NCBI GenBank assembly: GCA_947503275.1
Contig: CANNCZ010000002.1
Coordinates: 1,074,733 to 1,138,732, forward strand
Length of the DNA: 64,000 bases
DNA from: an uncultured Erythrobacter sp.
Lineage (GTDB): Bacteria; Pseudomonadota; Alphaproteobacteria; Sphingomonadales; Sphingomonadaceae
Direction: 5' to 3'
Part shown: positions 19,551 to 30,600 of the stretch, piece after piece
Position numbering within the stretch: position 1 is the stretch's first letter
Layout: every line of letters starts with the position of its first letter
The notes under the pieces: model-generated
Database searches by the model: none
What the model saw: the letters and a program-made list of their open reading frames with translations, nothing else
What the model was told of the DNA's origin: nothing
Program-made: the position numbers and the translations under genes

Positions 19551-20024
19551 TCAAGCTAGAGCGAGCAGCCAGTCACGTTGCAGTTGCGTATCCGGCACGG
19601 GAAGGCCCCGCGCGTTCGCAATCCTTTCTAGGGCCTCGTCTGGGTCTTGGCCGAGGAGAACCAGAACTGCAGCGGCTATTGTTGAAGAGCGACCAATGCC
19701 CGCCCGACAGTGAACGACTACCGATTGCCGACCCTTGCCAAGCTCTTCCGCCAAAGCGATGGCGGCGGACCTATCTTCGGGCACGCCCCTGTCGGGGATG
19801 GGGAAAGACGTGAAGGCGATTCCTCTTCCTTTGCACGTCGATGATTCCGCATGAAGCTCCAATTCTTCAACTTCGTGCTGTTCGAGAAGGCTCACGACGT
19901 GCTGAACCCCTGATCGCTCCCAATGAGCAATCTCGTCTTCTAGCCAATCGCCTGACCGTGGCCGCGCTGCTATCGCGAGTTGTACGCCAAGTTCGTTTTC
20001 GATCCAATGAATGTCTGTGAACAT
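19551..20024 (-). CDS. Protein tyrosine / dual-specificity phosphatase-like protein
   Basis: VVVHCRAGIGRSSTIAAAVL, the HCx5R(S/T) active-site loop. Confidence 0.8.
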   Translation of the reverse strand: MFTDIHWIENELGVQLAIAARPRSGDWLEDEIAHWERSGVQHVVSLLEQHEVEELELHAESSTCKGRGIAFTSFPIPDRGVPEDRSAAIALAEELGKGRQSVVVHCRAGIGRSSTIAAAVLVLLGQDPDEALERIANARGLPVPDTQLQRDWLLALA

Positions 20025-20060
20025 TCGGCGGGGCTACTCCAAATTCCTAGGGTTGGCCAA

Positions 20061-20087
20061 TGTCCGCTATTGGGTCGCTAGCGGACA
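20061..20087. repeat. Intergenic hairpin TGTCCGCTA-N9-TAGCGGACA
   Basis: Perfect 9-bp stem; the GTCCGCT/AGCGGAC core recurs near 19478-19536 and at about 53145. Confidence 0.6.
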
Positions 20088-20120
20088 GACTGCTTTCGAA
20101 AATGGATGCAGACGTGGGCG

Positions 20121-20987
20121 TTACCCCAATACCCGGCCCGCCACAGCATCCAGCTTTGCCAGTAATGCTGGATCATGTTCGTCGGGAATGGTGATGATCG
20201 CATTGTCCAGCGCGGTGTCGATGGGTGAGGTTTTGCGTGTCTTGGGCAGGCTCTCGATGAATTTAAGCACCGCCTCGCGCGCAAGCTGTCCGTTTTCTTT
20301 CATCTGCGCGACCACTTGGGCAACATCGACCGCATCGCCATCTCGCCAGCAATCATAGTCGGTCGCCATACCGATCAGCGCGTAAGGCAGCTCGGCTTCG
20401 CGGGCGAGTTTGGCCTCTGGCATGGCGGTCATGCCGATCACATCGGCGCCCCAAGCCTGATACATCCTGCTTTCCGCGCGGGTGGAGAATTGCGGGCCTT
20501 CCATCGCGAGATATGTCGCGCCTGTCGCGACTTTGCCTTTGCACGCGGTTATCGCTTTGGCGGCCATTTCGGAGAGGCGCGGGCATACCGGGTCAGCCAT
20601 GGAGACATGGGTGACAAAGCCGCTGGTGAAATAGGTCGACTGGCGGTGCTTTGTGTTGTCGATGAATTGTTCGACAATCGCAAAGCGTCCAGGCTCAATC
20701 TCTTCGCGCAATGAACCCACTGCAGAAATCGCGAGGATATCGGTGCAGCCTGCGCGTTTCAGCGCGTCGATATTCGCACGCGCATTCAGATCGGTGGGCG
20801 AAATGGGATGTCCGCGGCCATGGCGCGGTAAAAAGCGGACTTGCACATCGCCAATCCGCCCGCACAAAATCTCATCGGATGGGTCACCCCAAGGGGTATC
20901 GATCATCAGACGCTGCTGATCCTCAATCCCCTCAATATCATAGAGGCCCGAACCCCCGATAATTCCAATGCACCAATTCTTGGCCAT
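20121..20987 (-). CDS. mtnP: S-methyl-5'-thioadenosine phosphorylase
   Basis: IGIIGGSGLYDIEGIED, LPRHGRGHPISPTDLNARANIDALKRAG, YLAMEGPQFSTRAESRMYQAWGADVIGMTAMPEAKLAREAELPYALIGMATDYDCW. Confidence 0.93.
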   Translation of the reverse strand: MAKNWCIGIIGGSGLYDIEGIEDQQRLMIDTPWGDPSDEILCGRIGDVQVRFLPRHGRGHPISPTDLNARANIDALKRAGCTDILAISAVGSLREEIEPGRFAIVEQFIDNTKHRQSTYFTSGFVTHVSMADPVCPRLSEMAAKAITACKGKVATGATYLAMEGPQFSTRAESRMYQAWGADVIGMTAMPEAKLAREAELPYALIGMATDYDCWRDGDAVDVAQVVAQMKENGQLAREAVLKFIESLPKTRKTSPIDTALDNAIITIPDEHDPALLAKLDAVAGRVLG

Positions 20988-21023
20988 GCTTTTGCGCGCG
21001 TCCTTTCGATTGAAAGAAAGCCC

Positions 21024-21740
21024 CTAGGTCAGGTCGATATGCTCGGGCAAGGCCTTGCGGATCATGCGGTCCGCTTTGCCATAGGGTCCAGAGATAGAGG
21101 GGCGCTCGCGCATCATATCATAATGGGCAGCCAATGATGGGTAATCATCGAGCTTCATTTCGGCGACGAGCGCGATTTGCATCAGCACGGTCGTGATTGA
21201 AATGTCAGCGATAGAGATCCTGTCTTCGGTACAGAATGTGCGCCCTTCGAGCTCCTTATCCAGAAAGCTAAAAATCGGCGGCAGGCCGTCTGCCCAGGTG
21301 GCGCGTGCTTTTGCGATGTCAGGCTCTTTGCCCTGATTGATCGAAAAGAAGATCGGACGGAAAATGCCAAGACCGCCCGATGCGGCCAGCGTGGTGTCGA
21401 CATATTCCTCCATCATGAGGGCGCGCCCATGCGCAAACGGGTCCGAGCAATAGAGCGAGGGTTCGGGGTGCTTGCGCTCAATATAGGCGCAGATGGCTGA
21501 GCTATCTGCGATGGTGCCGCCGGTTCCTTCGGTTGCGATGGAGCGGTCCCGCAGAACCGGAATGCGTTTCATAGGGGAGATATCGCGGAACCATTGCGGC
21601 GGGTCGAAGACATTGACCGCCTCGATCTCGAACGGGACGTTCTTTTCGATGCAAACTGCGGCGACTTTGCGCACAAATGGCGACACGGGACTGCCGTAAA
21701 TTACCAAGTCGGCTTGGGTGTCTGATTGGCTGTCGGTCAT
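21024..21740 (-). CDS. Glutathione S-transferase family protein
   Basis: LVIYGSPVSPFVRKVAAVCIEKNVPFEIEAVN... SPMKRIPVLRD... ADSSAICAYIERKHP. Start set at MTDSQSD. Confidence 0.8.
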   Translation of the reverse strand: MTDSQSDTQADLVIYGSPVSPFVRKVAAVCIEKNVPFEIEAVNVFDPPQWFRDISPMKRIPVLRDRSIATEGTGGTIADSSAICAYIERKHPEPSLYCSDPFAHGRALMMEEYVDTTLAASGGLGIFRPIFFSINQGKEPDIAKARATWADGLPPIFSFLDKELEGRTFCTEDRISIADISITTVLMQIALVAEMKLDDYPSLAAHYDMMRERPSISGPYGKADRMIRKALPEHIDLT

Positions 21741-21935
21741 GGTGTTCTCCTCTTGCATGAAGGGATAGCGCGCCAGTTGCCGTTTGCAACGCATATAGCG
21801 CAACTGTTAGGCGCAACGGTCCGCAGTAAGCCCTAAAGCGCTCTAACAATCGCGATTGATTTTTGCGCGCGATGGTCCAACTTGGGCAGGTGAGAGACGA
21901 ATCCGGATGAAATTCCGGCACCAGAGAGGAAAATC

Positions 21936-23363
21936 ATGGTCACGCAGTACAAAAACCTAATCAATGGCGAGATGATCACCACCGGCGCAATGCTCGATGT
22001 GGTCAATCCCGCAACCGAAGAAGTGATCGGTCAGGTCCCCTCTGCCGGTCCGGCCGAGCTTGATAAAGCGGTCGCCGCAGCGCGTGCCGCGTTCAAGACG
22101 TGGAAGAACACTTCGTTTGAAGAGCGTCAGGCCGCGTGCATGGCGATCTCCGGTGCGATCAAGGAAAACGCTGACGAGCTGTTCCGCTTGCTGACCAGCG
22201 AGCAGGGCAAGCCGCATGAGCAAGCGAAGAGCGAGATCTATGGCGCAGCTGGCATGTCGGCTGCACAAGCCACATTGAAACTCGAAGAGGTCATCAACGA
22301 AGACAGCGAAGCCCGCCTGTCGCGCACTCGCCGTGTACCCGTTGGTGTGGTTGGCGGCATCGTGCCGTGGAACTTTCCATTAATGATGGCGGTTCAGAAA
22401 ATTGTGCCTGCGTTGATGAGCGGTTGCACAATCGTGCTCAAACCTTCGCCCTTTACCCCACTGACAACATTGCGTGTGGCAGAATTGATCGCGGACAAAG
22501 TGCCAGCGGGCACAGTCAACATCATCACCGGCGAAGACTCGCTTGGACCATTGATCACCGGTCACCCTGACATCGACAAGATTACCTTCACCGGCTCAAC
22601 CGCGACGGGTAAGAAGATCATGGAAGGCGCCAGCAACGATCTTAAACGCATTACGCTGGAGCTGGGCGGCAATGACGCATCGATTGTGATGCCCGATGCC
22701 GACCCGAAAAAGGTCGCAGAGCAATTGTTCTGGTCGAGCTTTTCCAATGCGGGCCAGATCTGCATCGCGGCGAAGCGTATCTACATCCACGAAGACATCT
22801 ATGATGAGCTTTCCGCAGCGCTCGCCGAATATGCCAAAAACGTCAAAGTCGGCGATGGTAGCGAGCAAGGCACGGGCGTTGGTCCGATCCAGAACAAGAA
22901 GCAATATGAGCGCGTTCTGGAATTGATCGAAGACGCCAAGGATAAGGGCTATAAATTCCTGACCGGCGGCGACACCGATCCATCGGGCACGGGATATTTT
23001 GTGCCGCTGACGATCCTCGATAACCCACCCGAAGAAGCGCGGATTGTGGCAGAGGAACAGTTTGGCCCGGTCATGCCGTTGATGAAATTCTCAAGCGAGG
23101 ATGAAGTCATCCAGCGCGCCAACAATTCCGAATATGGGCTTGCAGGTGCAGTGTGGACGGGCAACCCTGAAAAGGGCGTCGAAATCGCTGAGCAGCTTGA
23201 AACGGGCACTGTGTGGGTCAACGAATTCCTGCACCTATCGCCGTTCAGCCCGTTTGGTGGTCACAAACAGTCCGGCTTTGGCGCGGAATACGGTCTCGAT
23301 GGCTTGAAAGAGTTTACCTATCCGCAGGTGATTACGGTCAAAAAGGACAATGTTCCGGCGTAA
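21936..23363 (+). CDS. NAD(P)-dependent succinate-semialdehyde dehydrogenase-like aldehyde dehydrogenase
   Basis: VPWNFPLMMAVQKIVPALMSGCTIVLKPSPFTPL, ELGGNDASIVMPDADP, SNAGQICIAAKRIYIHEDIYDE. Confidence 0.88.
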   Translation: MVTQYKNLINGEMITTGAMLDVVNPATEEVIGQVPSAGPAELDKAVAAARAAFKTWKNTSFEERQAACMAISGAIKENADELFRLLTSEQGKPHEQAKSEIYGAAGMSAAQATLKLEEVINEDSEARLSRTRRVPVGVVGGIVPWNFPLMMAVQKIVPALMSGCTIVLKPSPFTPLTTLRVAELIADKVPAGTVNIITGEDSLGPLITGHPDIDKITFTGSTATGKKIMEGASNDLKRITLELGGNDASIVMPDADPKKVAEQLFWSSFSNAGQICIAAKRIYIHEDIYDELSAALAEYAKNVKVGDGSEQGTGVGPIQNKKQYERVLELIEDAKDKGYKFLTGGDTDPSGTGYFVPLTILDNPPEEARIVAEEQFGPVMPLMKFSSEDEVIQRANNSEYGLAGAVWTGNPEKGVEIAEQLETGTVWVNEFLHLSPFSPFGGHKQSGFGAEYGLDGLKEFTYPQVITVKKDNVPA

Positions 23364-23382
23364 ATGCGCATATTGGCTGATT

Positions 23383-23421
23383 AAAAAAGCCCGCTTGGAC
23401 GTGATCCGGGCGGGCTTTTTC
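23383..23421 (+). terminator. Rho-independent terminator
   Basis: AAAAAAGCCCGC-loop-GGCGGGCTTTTT just after the ALDH stop. Confidence 0.85.
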
Positions 23422-23450
23422 TTAGCTGGCGCAGGCGTTCTCGCCGCGCT

Positions 23451-24803
23451 TTATTCCCCAGCTGCTTTGCTGTGCATTTCCAGCCCCAGCGCCCAGCGCC
23501 GCTGAAATCCGCGCCAATGGTCGGGCTGTTCTTCGCCCGCCATTTTGCCATTCAGCTGTTCACCAAAGGACACCTCCCATGTGCCATCATTCGCATTGAC
23601 TGTTGGCACGTCGAGATAAGACGCCATGCTCTTATCCCCCTTCAATGTGCGGTCCAGAAAGGAGGCGACGAAGTGCTGATTGATGCCGTTGATCCGGTCC
23701 TGTCGCCAGACCGGCTCATTCATAAATTCAATCGCGCGAAATGGCACCCCGGCTCCGGAATCAAGGGTGGCAAAATCTAGATCATTGCCGACGACATTGT
23801 GCCGCGCATCGCGGTAAACGAGCATGTACCGGTCTGCACCGGTCAGACTGTCAAAGATCCAGCGGATACCCTCACCATAGTTGGAGACATCATCCTCGCT
23901 GCCTGCGACCAAAAGGACAGGGATCGCAATATCGCCAAGGCCGCCAGCGGACCACACGCGGTTATCCGGCTGGCCGCCCCACGGCGCAAAGGCAACCACA
24001 GCATCGATCCCGGCGTCTTCACTCGCAGCCGCACGCACCGGAGCCAACGCGTCCGTCGGCACCGCGTCGAATGTGCCGCTCTCATAATCATAGTCCCCGC
24101 CAGCGCTGGCCAGCGCGCCGTAACCCCCCATCGAATATCCGATCAGGCCGATATTTTCCGTATCGATGAGAGAGAATGCGCCCGCCTCTTCAGACCCCGC
24201 CCGCTCCACGATCTGCGCTAGCACTTGGCGCTGATCAAGCGACCGACTGGCGAGCACGCGCGCGAAGGAATGGAGGAAGTCGCTCGCCCTTTCCAACTTC
24301 ATATCGGCATGGTCAATCGAGGCGACGACATAGCCGCGCGAGGCTATGTGTTCCGCCAGATTGCTGAACTGAGTGCTCCAGCCGTTAAACCCGTGCGACA
24401 TGATGACGAGCGGGAATTGCCCCTCTTCGACTGGCGCCGCATCGGCAAAGGCGCTGCCTGTATACTCAAACGTGATCGGCTCCATATCGGGAGGATCCAT
24501 CGTGTGGGAATAAGTGATCGGCTCTGCGCCGCTCTCCGCCGCAGGATAGTACATCCGCACCTGCAACGTGCGCGTCTCGCTCTCGGTCCCGCCGGTCGCC
24601 ATATCCAATTTGCCGAAGGTCAACCGATCCGGCATCGCAAACGCCATTTCCTGCGTGCCGACGGCATAGTCGCCCATCCGGCCCAATTCAGGCGTTTCGC
24701 CCGGTGTCCCCTCATGCACCGTTGGTGTCGCAACGTAAGCGGCGGTGGCTCCACCGACGCTGACAAGAGCAAGAGCGGCGAGAGCGATGTGACGTTTCTT
24801 CAT
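23451..24803 (-). CDS. Secreted alpha/beta hydrolase (dienelactone / PAF-acetylhydrolase-like)
   Basis: Signal peptide from MKKRHIALAALALVSVGGATAAYVA; GLIGYSMGGYGALAS nucleophile elbow; FPLVIMSHGFNG. Confidence 0.8.
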   Translation of the reverse strand: MKKRHIALAALALVSVGGATAAYVATPTVHEGTPGETPELGRMGDYAVGTQEMAFAMPDRLTFGKLDMATGGTESETRTLQVRMYYPAAESGAEPITYSHTMDPPDMEPITFEYTGSAFADAAPVEEGQFPLVIMSHGFNGWSTQFSNLAEHIASRGYVVASIDHADMKLERASDFLHSFARVLASRSLDQRQVLAQIVERAGSEEAGAFSLIDTENIGLIGYSMGGYGALASAGGDYDYESGTFDAVPTDALAPVRAAASEDAGIDAVVAFAPWGGQPDNRVWSAGGLGDIAIPVLLVAGSEDDVSNYGEGIRWIFDSLTGADRYMLVYRDARHNVVGNDLDFATLDSGAGVPFRAIEFMNEPVWRQDRINGINQHFVASFLDRTLKGDKSMASYLDVPTVNANDGTWEVSFGEQLNGKMAGEEQPDHWRGFQRRWALGLEMHSKAAGE

Positions 24804-24931
24804 TCGGGTTCCTAAATCCAAACTGGCATTAGCGAGAGCTTGCCTCGTGCCTCTATTCCGAGGCACTCTTTGCAGTGAAACGGGAAAAGGGGAAGTGCGG
24901 GTGAGTGGTCGGTACGGTTGGAAATTGAATT

Positions 24932-26273
24932 TATGATCGGCAGCGATGCGCTTTTGGCTGGACTTGCGCGGGTTTGCGTACGGGCTGGGATGGATGAGCC
25001 GCGGGGGCTGGAGCGGCTGACCGGTGGTGCGACCATGGAAAGCTGGCGTTTTGAGGCGGGAAGCAATGCGTGCGTTCTGCGCCGCGCTCCAAGCTTGGAA
25101 TTTATGGAAGGGCGCCCGTTCGGCCACGATGTCGAAGCTGCGATTATCCGCGCTGCGAATGCGGCCGGTGTGACGGCTCCAGAGGTCTTGGCAGAACTGA
25201 TCCCCGAAGACGGGATCGGCAGCGGATTTGTCATGCGCGCTTTGCCGGGAACACCGAACCCCAAAGAGATCCTCCAGATGGAAGATGCGAGCGGACTGCT
25301 CAAAGAGGCCGCGCGCGATCTGGCGCGTATCCATTCATTGCGCCGCGCGGATTTGCCGGAGGCGGTGCCCGTCATGGACTACCGTGAGGCCATCGCAGAC
25401 TTGCGCGCGCAGTTTGAAGAGGCTGGCGGCGACAGGCCCATCATCGCGCTGGGCCTAAAATGGATGGAGGACAATTGTCCTGCCCCGTGCGAGCCCGTTC
25501 TGATCCACGGCGATTATCGCATGGGCAATCTGCTCGCTGAGAATTCTCGACTTACTGGTGTGCTCGATTGGGAGCTGGCGCATTTCGGCGATGCCCATGA
25601 GGATTTGGCGTTCGGTTGCATGGCAGTGTGGCGGTTTGCGCGGTATGATCGGCCTGCTTTGGGGCTGGGTTCATTGGAGGATTACTTCACAGCCTATGAA
25701 GCCGAAAGCGCCATTGCCGTGGACCGCGCCCGGTTCCGATATTGGTTGATTCATCGCACCGTGTGGTGGGCGCTGGGATGCCTGAAAATGGCGGCGCAAT
25801 GGCGCTCAGGTGCTGACCGGATGCTGGAGCGGGTGGTCATTTCCAGGCGGACTTCTGAGCAGGAATTGGACCTGCTGATGTTGCTTGAGGAGGATGCACC
25901 GGAAGCGGAGAAATCGCGCGATGTCGAGTTTACCGAGCCACCGATACCAGTGGGTGAAGCCACAGATGGCGAGCTGGCAATCGCGATCTATGAATGGCTT
26001 GGAACGGTCAAAGACCGTTTCGAAGGACACGATAAGTTTCAGTATGCGGTTGCTCGCAACGCTCTTGGTATGATCTCCCGCTATAACCCAGCAGCCATTC
26101 CCGCGTTTGAAAATGCGCCTCTCGCGCGGCAGATTATGGATGGCGATGTAGAGCTGTCGCAGCATGGTGTGCTTGCAGAATTGAGAGCTGCCATTCTCGC
26201 CACTTTGACGCAGGATGTTCCCAAATACCCAGCCCTCGCCGTAGCCCGCAAAAAGTGGACAGGAAAAGACTAA
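24932..26273 (+). CDS. Phosphotransferase (APH-like) family protein
   Basis: PVLIHGDYRMGNLLAENSRLTGVLDWELAHFGDAHEDLAFG (HGDxxxxN...DWE). Start uncertain: ORF track 24918, later ATG 24932 used. Confidence 0.83.
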
Positions 26274-27559
26274 TGGACTTCGCAATACCCGCCGATCTTC
26301 AGGATTATCTCGCCGAATTGGACGCCTTTATTGAGGCCGAGATCAAGCCGCTCGAAGCGCAGGACGATAATATCCGTTTCTTCGACCACCGCCGGGAATA
26401 TGCTCGGACCGATTTTGAGGCGGGCGGTTTGCCGCGTGAGGAATGGGAAGACCTGCTTAAAGAAGCGACTGCGCGCTCTGACAAAGCGGGTCATTGGCGA
26501 TATTCTGCGCCGAAGAAATATGGCGGTCAAGACGGCTCGAACGTTGGCATGGCGGTCATCCGCGAACACTTTGCGCGCAAAGGTTTGGGCCTGCACAATG
26601 ACCTTCAAAACGAACACAGCATCGTTGGCAATTTCCCCTTCGTCGCCATGTTCGACCAATGGGGCACGGAGGCGCAGAAGGCCGAATTCATCACGGGTGG
26701 CTTTGAGCGTAAACGCCGCGTTGCATTCGGCCTGACCGAACCGGATCACGGATCGGACGCCACGCACATGGAAACCACGGCGGTCCGCGAAACCCGCGAC
26801 GGCGTCGACGGCTGGCTGATCAATGGTGAGAAGATGTGGATCACCGGTATGCATGTCGCCACCCATTGTGCGATGTTTGCGCGGACTAGCGGCGATGCGG
26901 GCGCGGCCAGCGGGATCACGTGTTTCCTGGTCCCCAATCCCAATCCGGGCATCAAAATTGAGGAGTGGATGTGGACCTTCAACATGCCCACGGATCACCC
27001 GCGCCTCAGCGTCAACGATGTCTGGGTGCCCGATGAAGCGATCCTCGGCGTTGAAGGCCGGGGCCTCGCTCTCGCGCAAAGCTTCGTCCACCAAAACCGC
27101 ATTCGTCAGGCGGCCTCAAGCTGTGGGGCTGCGCAATTCTGCGTCGATGAAAGCGTCAAATATGCGCGCAAACGCAAACCCTTTGGCACTGAACTCGCGC
27201 GCAATCAGGCGATCCAATTCCCGTTGGTTGAGCTGGAAACGCAATGCGAAATGCTGCGGCTGCTGATTTTCAAAACCGCGTGGCAGATGGACAACATGCC
27301 GCATGAGGAGATTGAACGGACGATCTCTGATAAGGTGTCGATGTGCAATTACTGGGCGAACCGGCTGGTCTGCGAGGCAGCCGACCGCGCGATGCAGGTC
27401 CATGGCGGCATCGGCTATTCGCGCCACACACCGTTCGAACACATCTACCGCCACCACCGCCGCTATCGTATCACCGAAGGATCGGAGGAGATCCAGATGC
27501 GCAAGGTGGGCGCCTATCTGTTTGGGTATCTGGGGCCGAAGCGGGGTCAATTCGACTAA
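26273..27559 (+). CDS. Acyl-CoA dehydrogenase family protein
   Basis: VAFGLTEPDHGSDATHMETTA, QVHGGIGYSRHTPFEHIYRHHRRYRITEGSEEIQMRKVGAYLFG; TAATG overlap with the upstream gene. Confidence 0.9.
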   Translation: MDFAIPADLQDYLAELDAFIEAEIKPLEAQDDNIRFFDHRREYARTDFEAGGLPREEWEDLLKEATARSDKAGHWRYSAPKKYGGQDGSNVGMAVIREHFARKGLGLHNDLQNEHSIVGNFPFVAMFDQWGTEAQKAEFITGGFERKRRVAFGLTEPDHGSDATHMETTAVRETRDGVDGWLINGEKMWITGMHVATHCAMFARTSGDAGAASGITCFLVPNPNPGIKIEEWMWTFNMPTDHPRLSVNDVWVPDEAILGVEGRGLALAQSFVHQNRIRQAASSCGAAQFCVDESVKYARKRKPFGTELARNQAIQFPLVELETQCEMLRLLIFKTAWQMDNMPHEEIERTISDKVSMCNYWANRLVCEAADRAMQVHGGIGYSRHTPFEHIYRHHRRYRITEGSEEIQMRKVGAYLFGYLGPKRGQFD

Positions 27560-27630
27560 CGACTTCGCCTCGCCCCTAGCAATATAATTTCGCCTCGCTA
27601 GTCTCCCGTTGCAACACAGGGAGATATTCG

Positions 27631-30600
27631 ATGCGCCGCCTTGCCCCCCGCTTTACCGCGACCCTTCTCGCAGGCTCGATGCTTGCGATGCCCAGCCTCG
27701 CTCTCGCACAGGATGACGAGGATTGGGATGTCGAAGCGCCGCGCGGGGCGGTGATTGAGCAGGTGCCGATCCAGACGGACGAGGCCACATGGATGGATGT
27801 TGATGTCTCGCCCGATGGACAGACGCTCGCTTTCACAGTGCTGGGTGATATCTACACTATGCCGATCACGGGCGGCATGCCAGATCGGATCGCCGAAGGG
27901 CTAAGCTGGGAAGTTCAGCCGCGCTTTTCGCCAGATGGTAGCCGCATCGCGTTCACCTCTGATCGGGGTGGCGGCGACAACATTTGGGTGATGAACAGCG
28001 ATGGTTCGGACATGCGTCAGGTCACTGATGAAAGCTTCCGCTTGCTCAATCAGCCGAGCTGGTCGCCGGACGGACGCTTTATCATCGCCAAAAAGCACTT
28101 CACCACCCAGCGTTCCGCCGGAACGGGTGAGATATGGATGTATCACGTCTCTGGCGGCGGCGGCGTTGCGATTGTTGAGCGACCCAATGAGCAGCAGCAA
28201 AAAGAGCTGGGCGAGCCAATTTTCTCTCCTGATGGGGAGGCGATATATTACACCCGCAACACGACCGGTGGAAACACCTTCATCTATGCGCAAGACAGCC
28301 AAAGCGGCATCTTTGCAATCGAGCGCCGCGATCTGGAGACCGGCGAAGTTACGACGGCTGTCGATGGGTATGGCGGAGCAGTGCGCCCGACCCCTTCGCC
28401 CGATGGCGCGGAGATCGCCTTTGTCCGGCGCGACACGGATACCAGCCAGCTGTGGGTGAAGGATATCGCCAGCGGACGCGAGCGGATGATTTACGATGCG
28501 CTCGACTTGGACCTGCAAGAGACCTGGGCGGTGTACGGCGTCTATCCGAATATGGATTGGACGCCCGACAGCCAATCGATTGTGTTTTGGGCTGGCGGAA
28601 AGCTCAACCGGATTGACCGCGACGGGTCGAATATGGCCGTGATCCCCTTCACCATTGATGACACACGCGGCGTGGCCGATGCACCGCACCCAGACATTGA
28701 GGTCGCACCCGACCGCTTCACTACCAACATGCCGCGTTTCGCGCAATTGTCGCCTGATGGCAGCAGCGTTGTGTTTGAAAGCCTTGGGCGGCTCCACACA
28801 AAATCCGCACGCGGCCGGGATGGCGCGCGTCCTGTTACCGGTGCCAGCGATGTGGTCGAAGCCTTCCCCGCATTCAGCCGCGATGGATCCATGCTCGCGT
28901 ATGTCGAATGGAGCGATGCAACTTTGGGCCGGATCATCGTTGCCGATGCGAACGGAGCCAATCCTCGCGCGGTCACGTCCGAGCCCGGCCACTACGCCAA
29001 TCTCGCTTTCTCTCCCGATGGATCAAGCATCGTGTTTGAGAAGCGTTCGGGCGGCTATCTGACCTCGTCGGATTATTCGGAAAACACCGGCATTTACAGC
29101 GTGCCTGCATCAGGCGGCACGGCGGAACGGATCAGCCGTTCCGGCTCCAACCCGCAATTCGGCGCGGATGGCGACCGTCTGTTCATGACCGCCAGTGAAG
29201 GTGGCGATTTCGCTCTGGTCTCCACCAATCTCGATGGAGAGGATCGGCGGGTCCATGTCACAGGCGATCTGGCCAATGATTTCCGCGTATCACCCGATGG
29301 TCAAAACGTGGCTTTCCGCCAGAATTACGAAGTATTTGTGATGCCTCTGATCCCCGGTGGTCAGGCGGTTAGCGTCACCGAAAGCGGCGGTTCGCTACCA
29401 GTCACACGGGTTAGCGAAGGCGGCGCGGATTACATCGGCTGGGCGCGCGGCGGCAACACCGTGTTCTGGTCTATCGGTGCGGAATTGCGCAGCGCACAGG
29501 TCGCTGATTTCTTCAGCAATGGCCCGGCTGGCGATGACGAGGATGACAGCTACAGCCCGCCCGAAAATGGCATCTCGTTGGCTATGACAGTGACGGCGGA
29601 TAAGCCCACTGGGACCACGGTAATCACCGGCGCGCGTATCCTAACCATGGCCAATGGCTTGGAGGCCAATGACCCCGGTGCAATCGATAATGGCGTGATC
29701 GTTATCGAAGGCGATCGGATCGCCGCCATCGGTGCGGCGGGCGACGTAACCGTCCCGGCAGGCGCAACCATGATCGATGCCAATGGCCGCACAATCATGC
29801 CCGGCCTAGTCGATGCGCACGCCCACGGACCGCAGGGGGTTGGCGACTTCATCCCTCAACAAAACTGGCGGATGGTTCAGGACCTGGCGATGGGCGTGAC
29901 CACAATCCACGATCCGTCCAACCGCGCGAGCCAAATCTTTGCCGCCGCCGAACGCCAGCAAGCAGGACTGCTCCTCGCCCCGCGCATCTTCTCCACCGGA
30001 GAGATCATCTACGGCGCGAAAGCACCCAGCGTCTATGCCCGGATCGACAGCTATGACGATGCGCTTGCGCATGTCCGCCGTATCCGTGCTCAGGGCGGCA
30101 TTTCGGTCAAGAACTACAATCAACCCCGCCGCGAACAACGCCAGATGGTTGCACGTGCAGCGGCGGCTGAAAATATGATGGTCGTGGCTGAGGGCGGGTC
30201 GCTCTTTGGGATGGATATGAACCTGATCGCCGATGGCAATTCGACGATTGAGCACAATGTGCCGGGCGATGTTCTGTACGAAGATGTGCTGCAATTCTTC
30301 AGCCAGTCGAACTCCAACTACACGCCGACTTTGAACGTCACCTATGGTGGGCTAGCGGGTGATCCCTACTGGCGTCAGGCGATGAATGTTTGGGAGCACC
30401 CCCTGATGGTGCACACGCCGCCGCGCTTGCTTTTGGCGGAAACCGGACGTCGGACGACCGCGCCGGATTGGGCGTTTGTCGATGACAATGCCGCGCGAGA
30501 GGCGCGCAAATTGGCGCAGCGCGGGGTGGAGGTTTCTATCGGTGCGCATGGTCAGCAAGCGGGTGTCGATGCGCATTGGGAGCTGTGGAGTTTTGCACGC

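Noticed and set aside
24804-25334. N-terminal extension of the alpha/beta hydrolase ORF
   Set aside because: It is antisense to the APH-like gene and precedes a clear signal peptide at 24803; the real start is internal.
26270-27094. 274-aa minus-strand ORF
   Set aside because: Antisense to the acyl-CoA dehydrogenase; no domain signal.
27901-28992. 363-aa minus-strand ORF
   Set aside because: Antisense to the TolB-like propeller of the amidohydrolase; shadow ORF.
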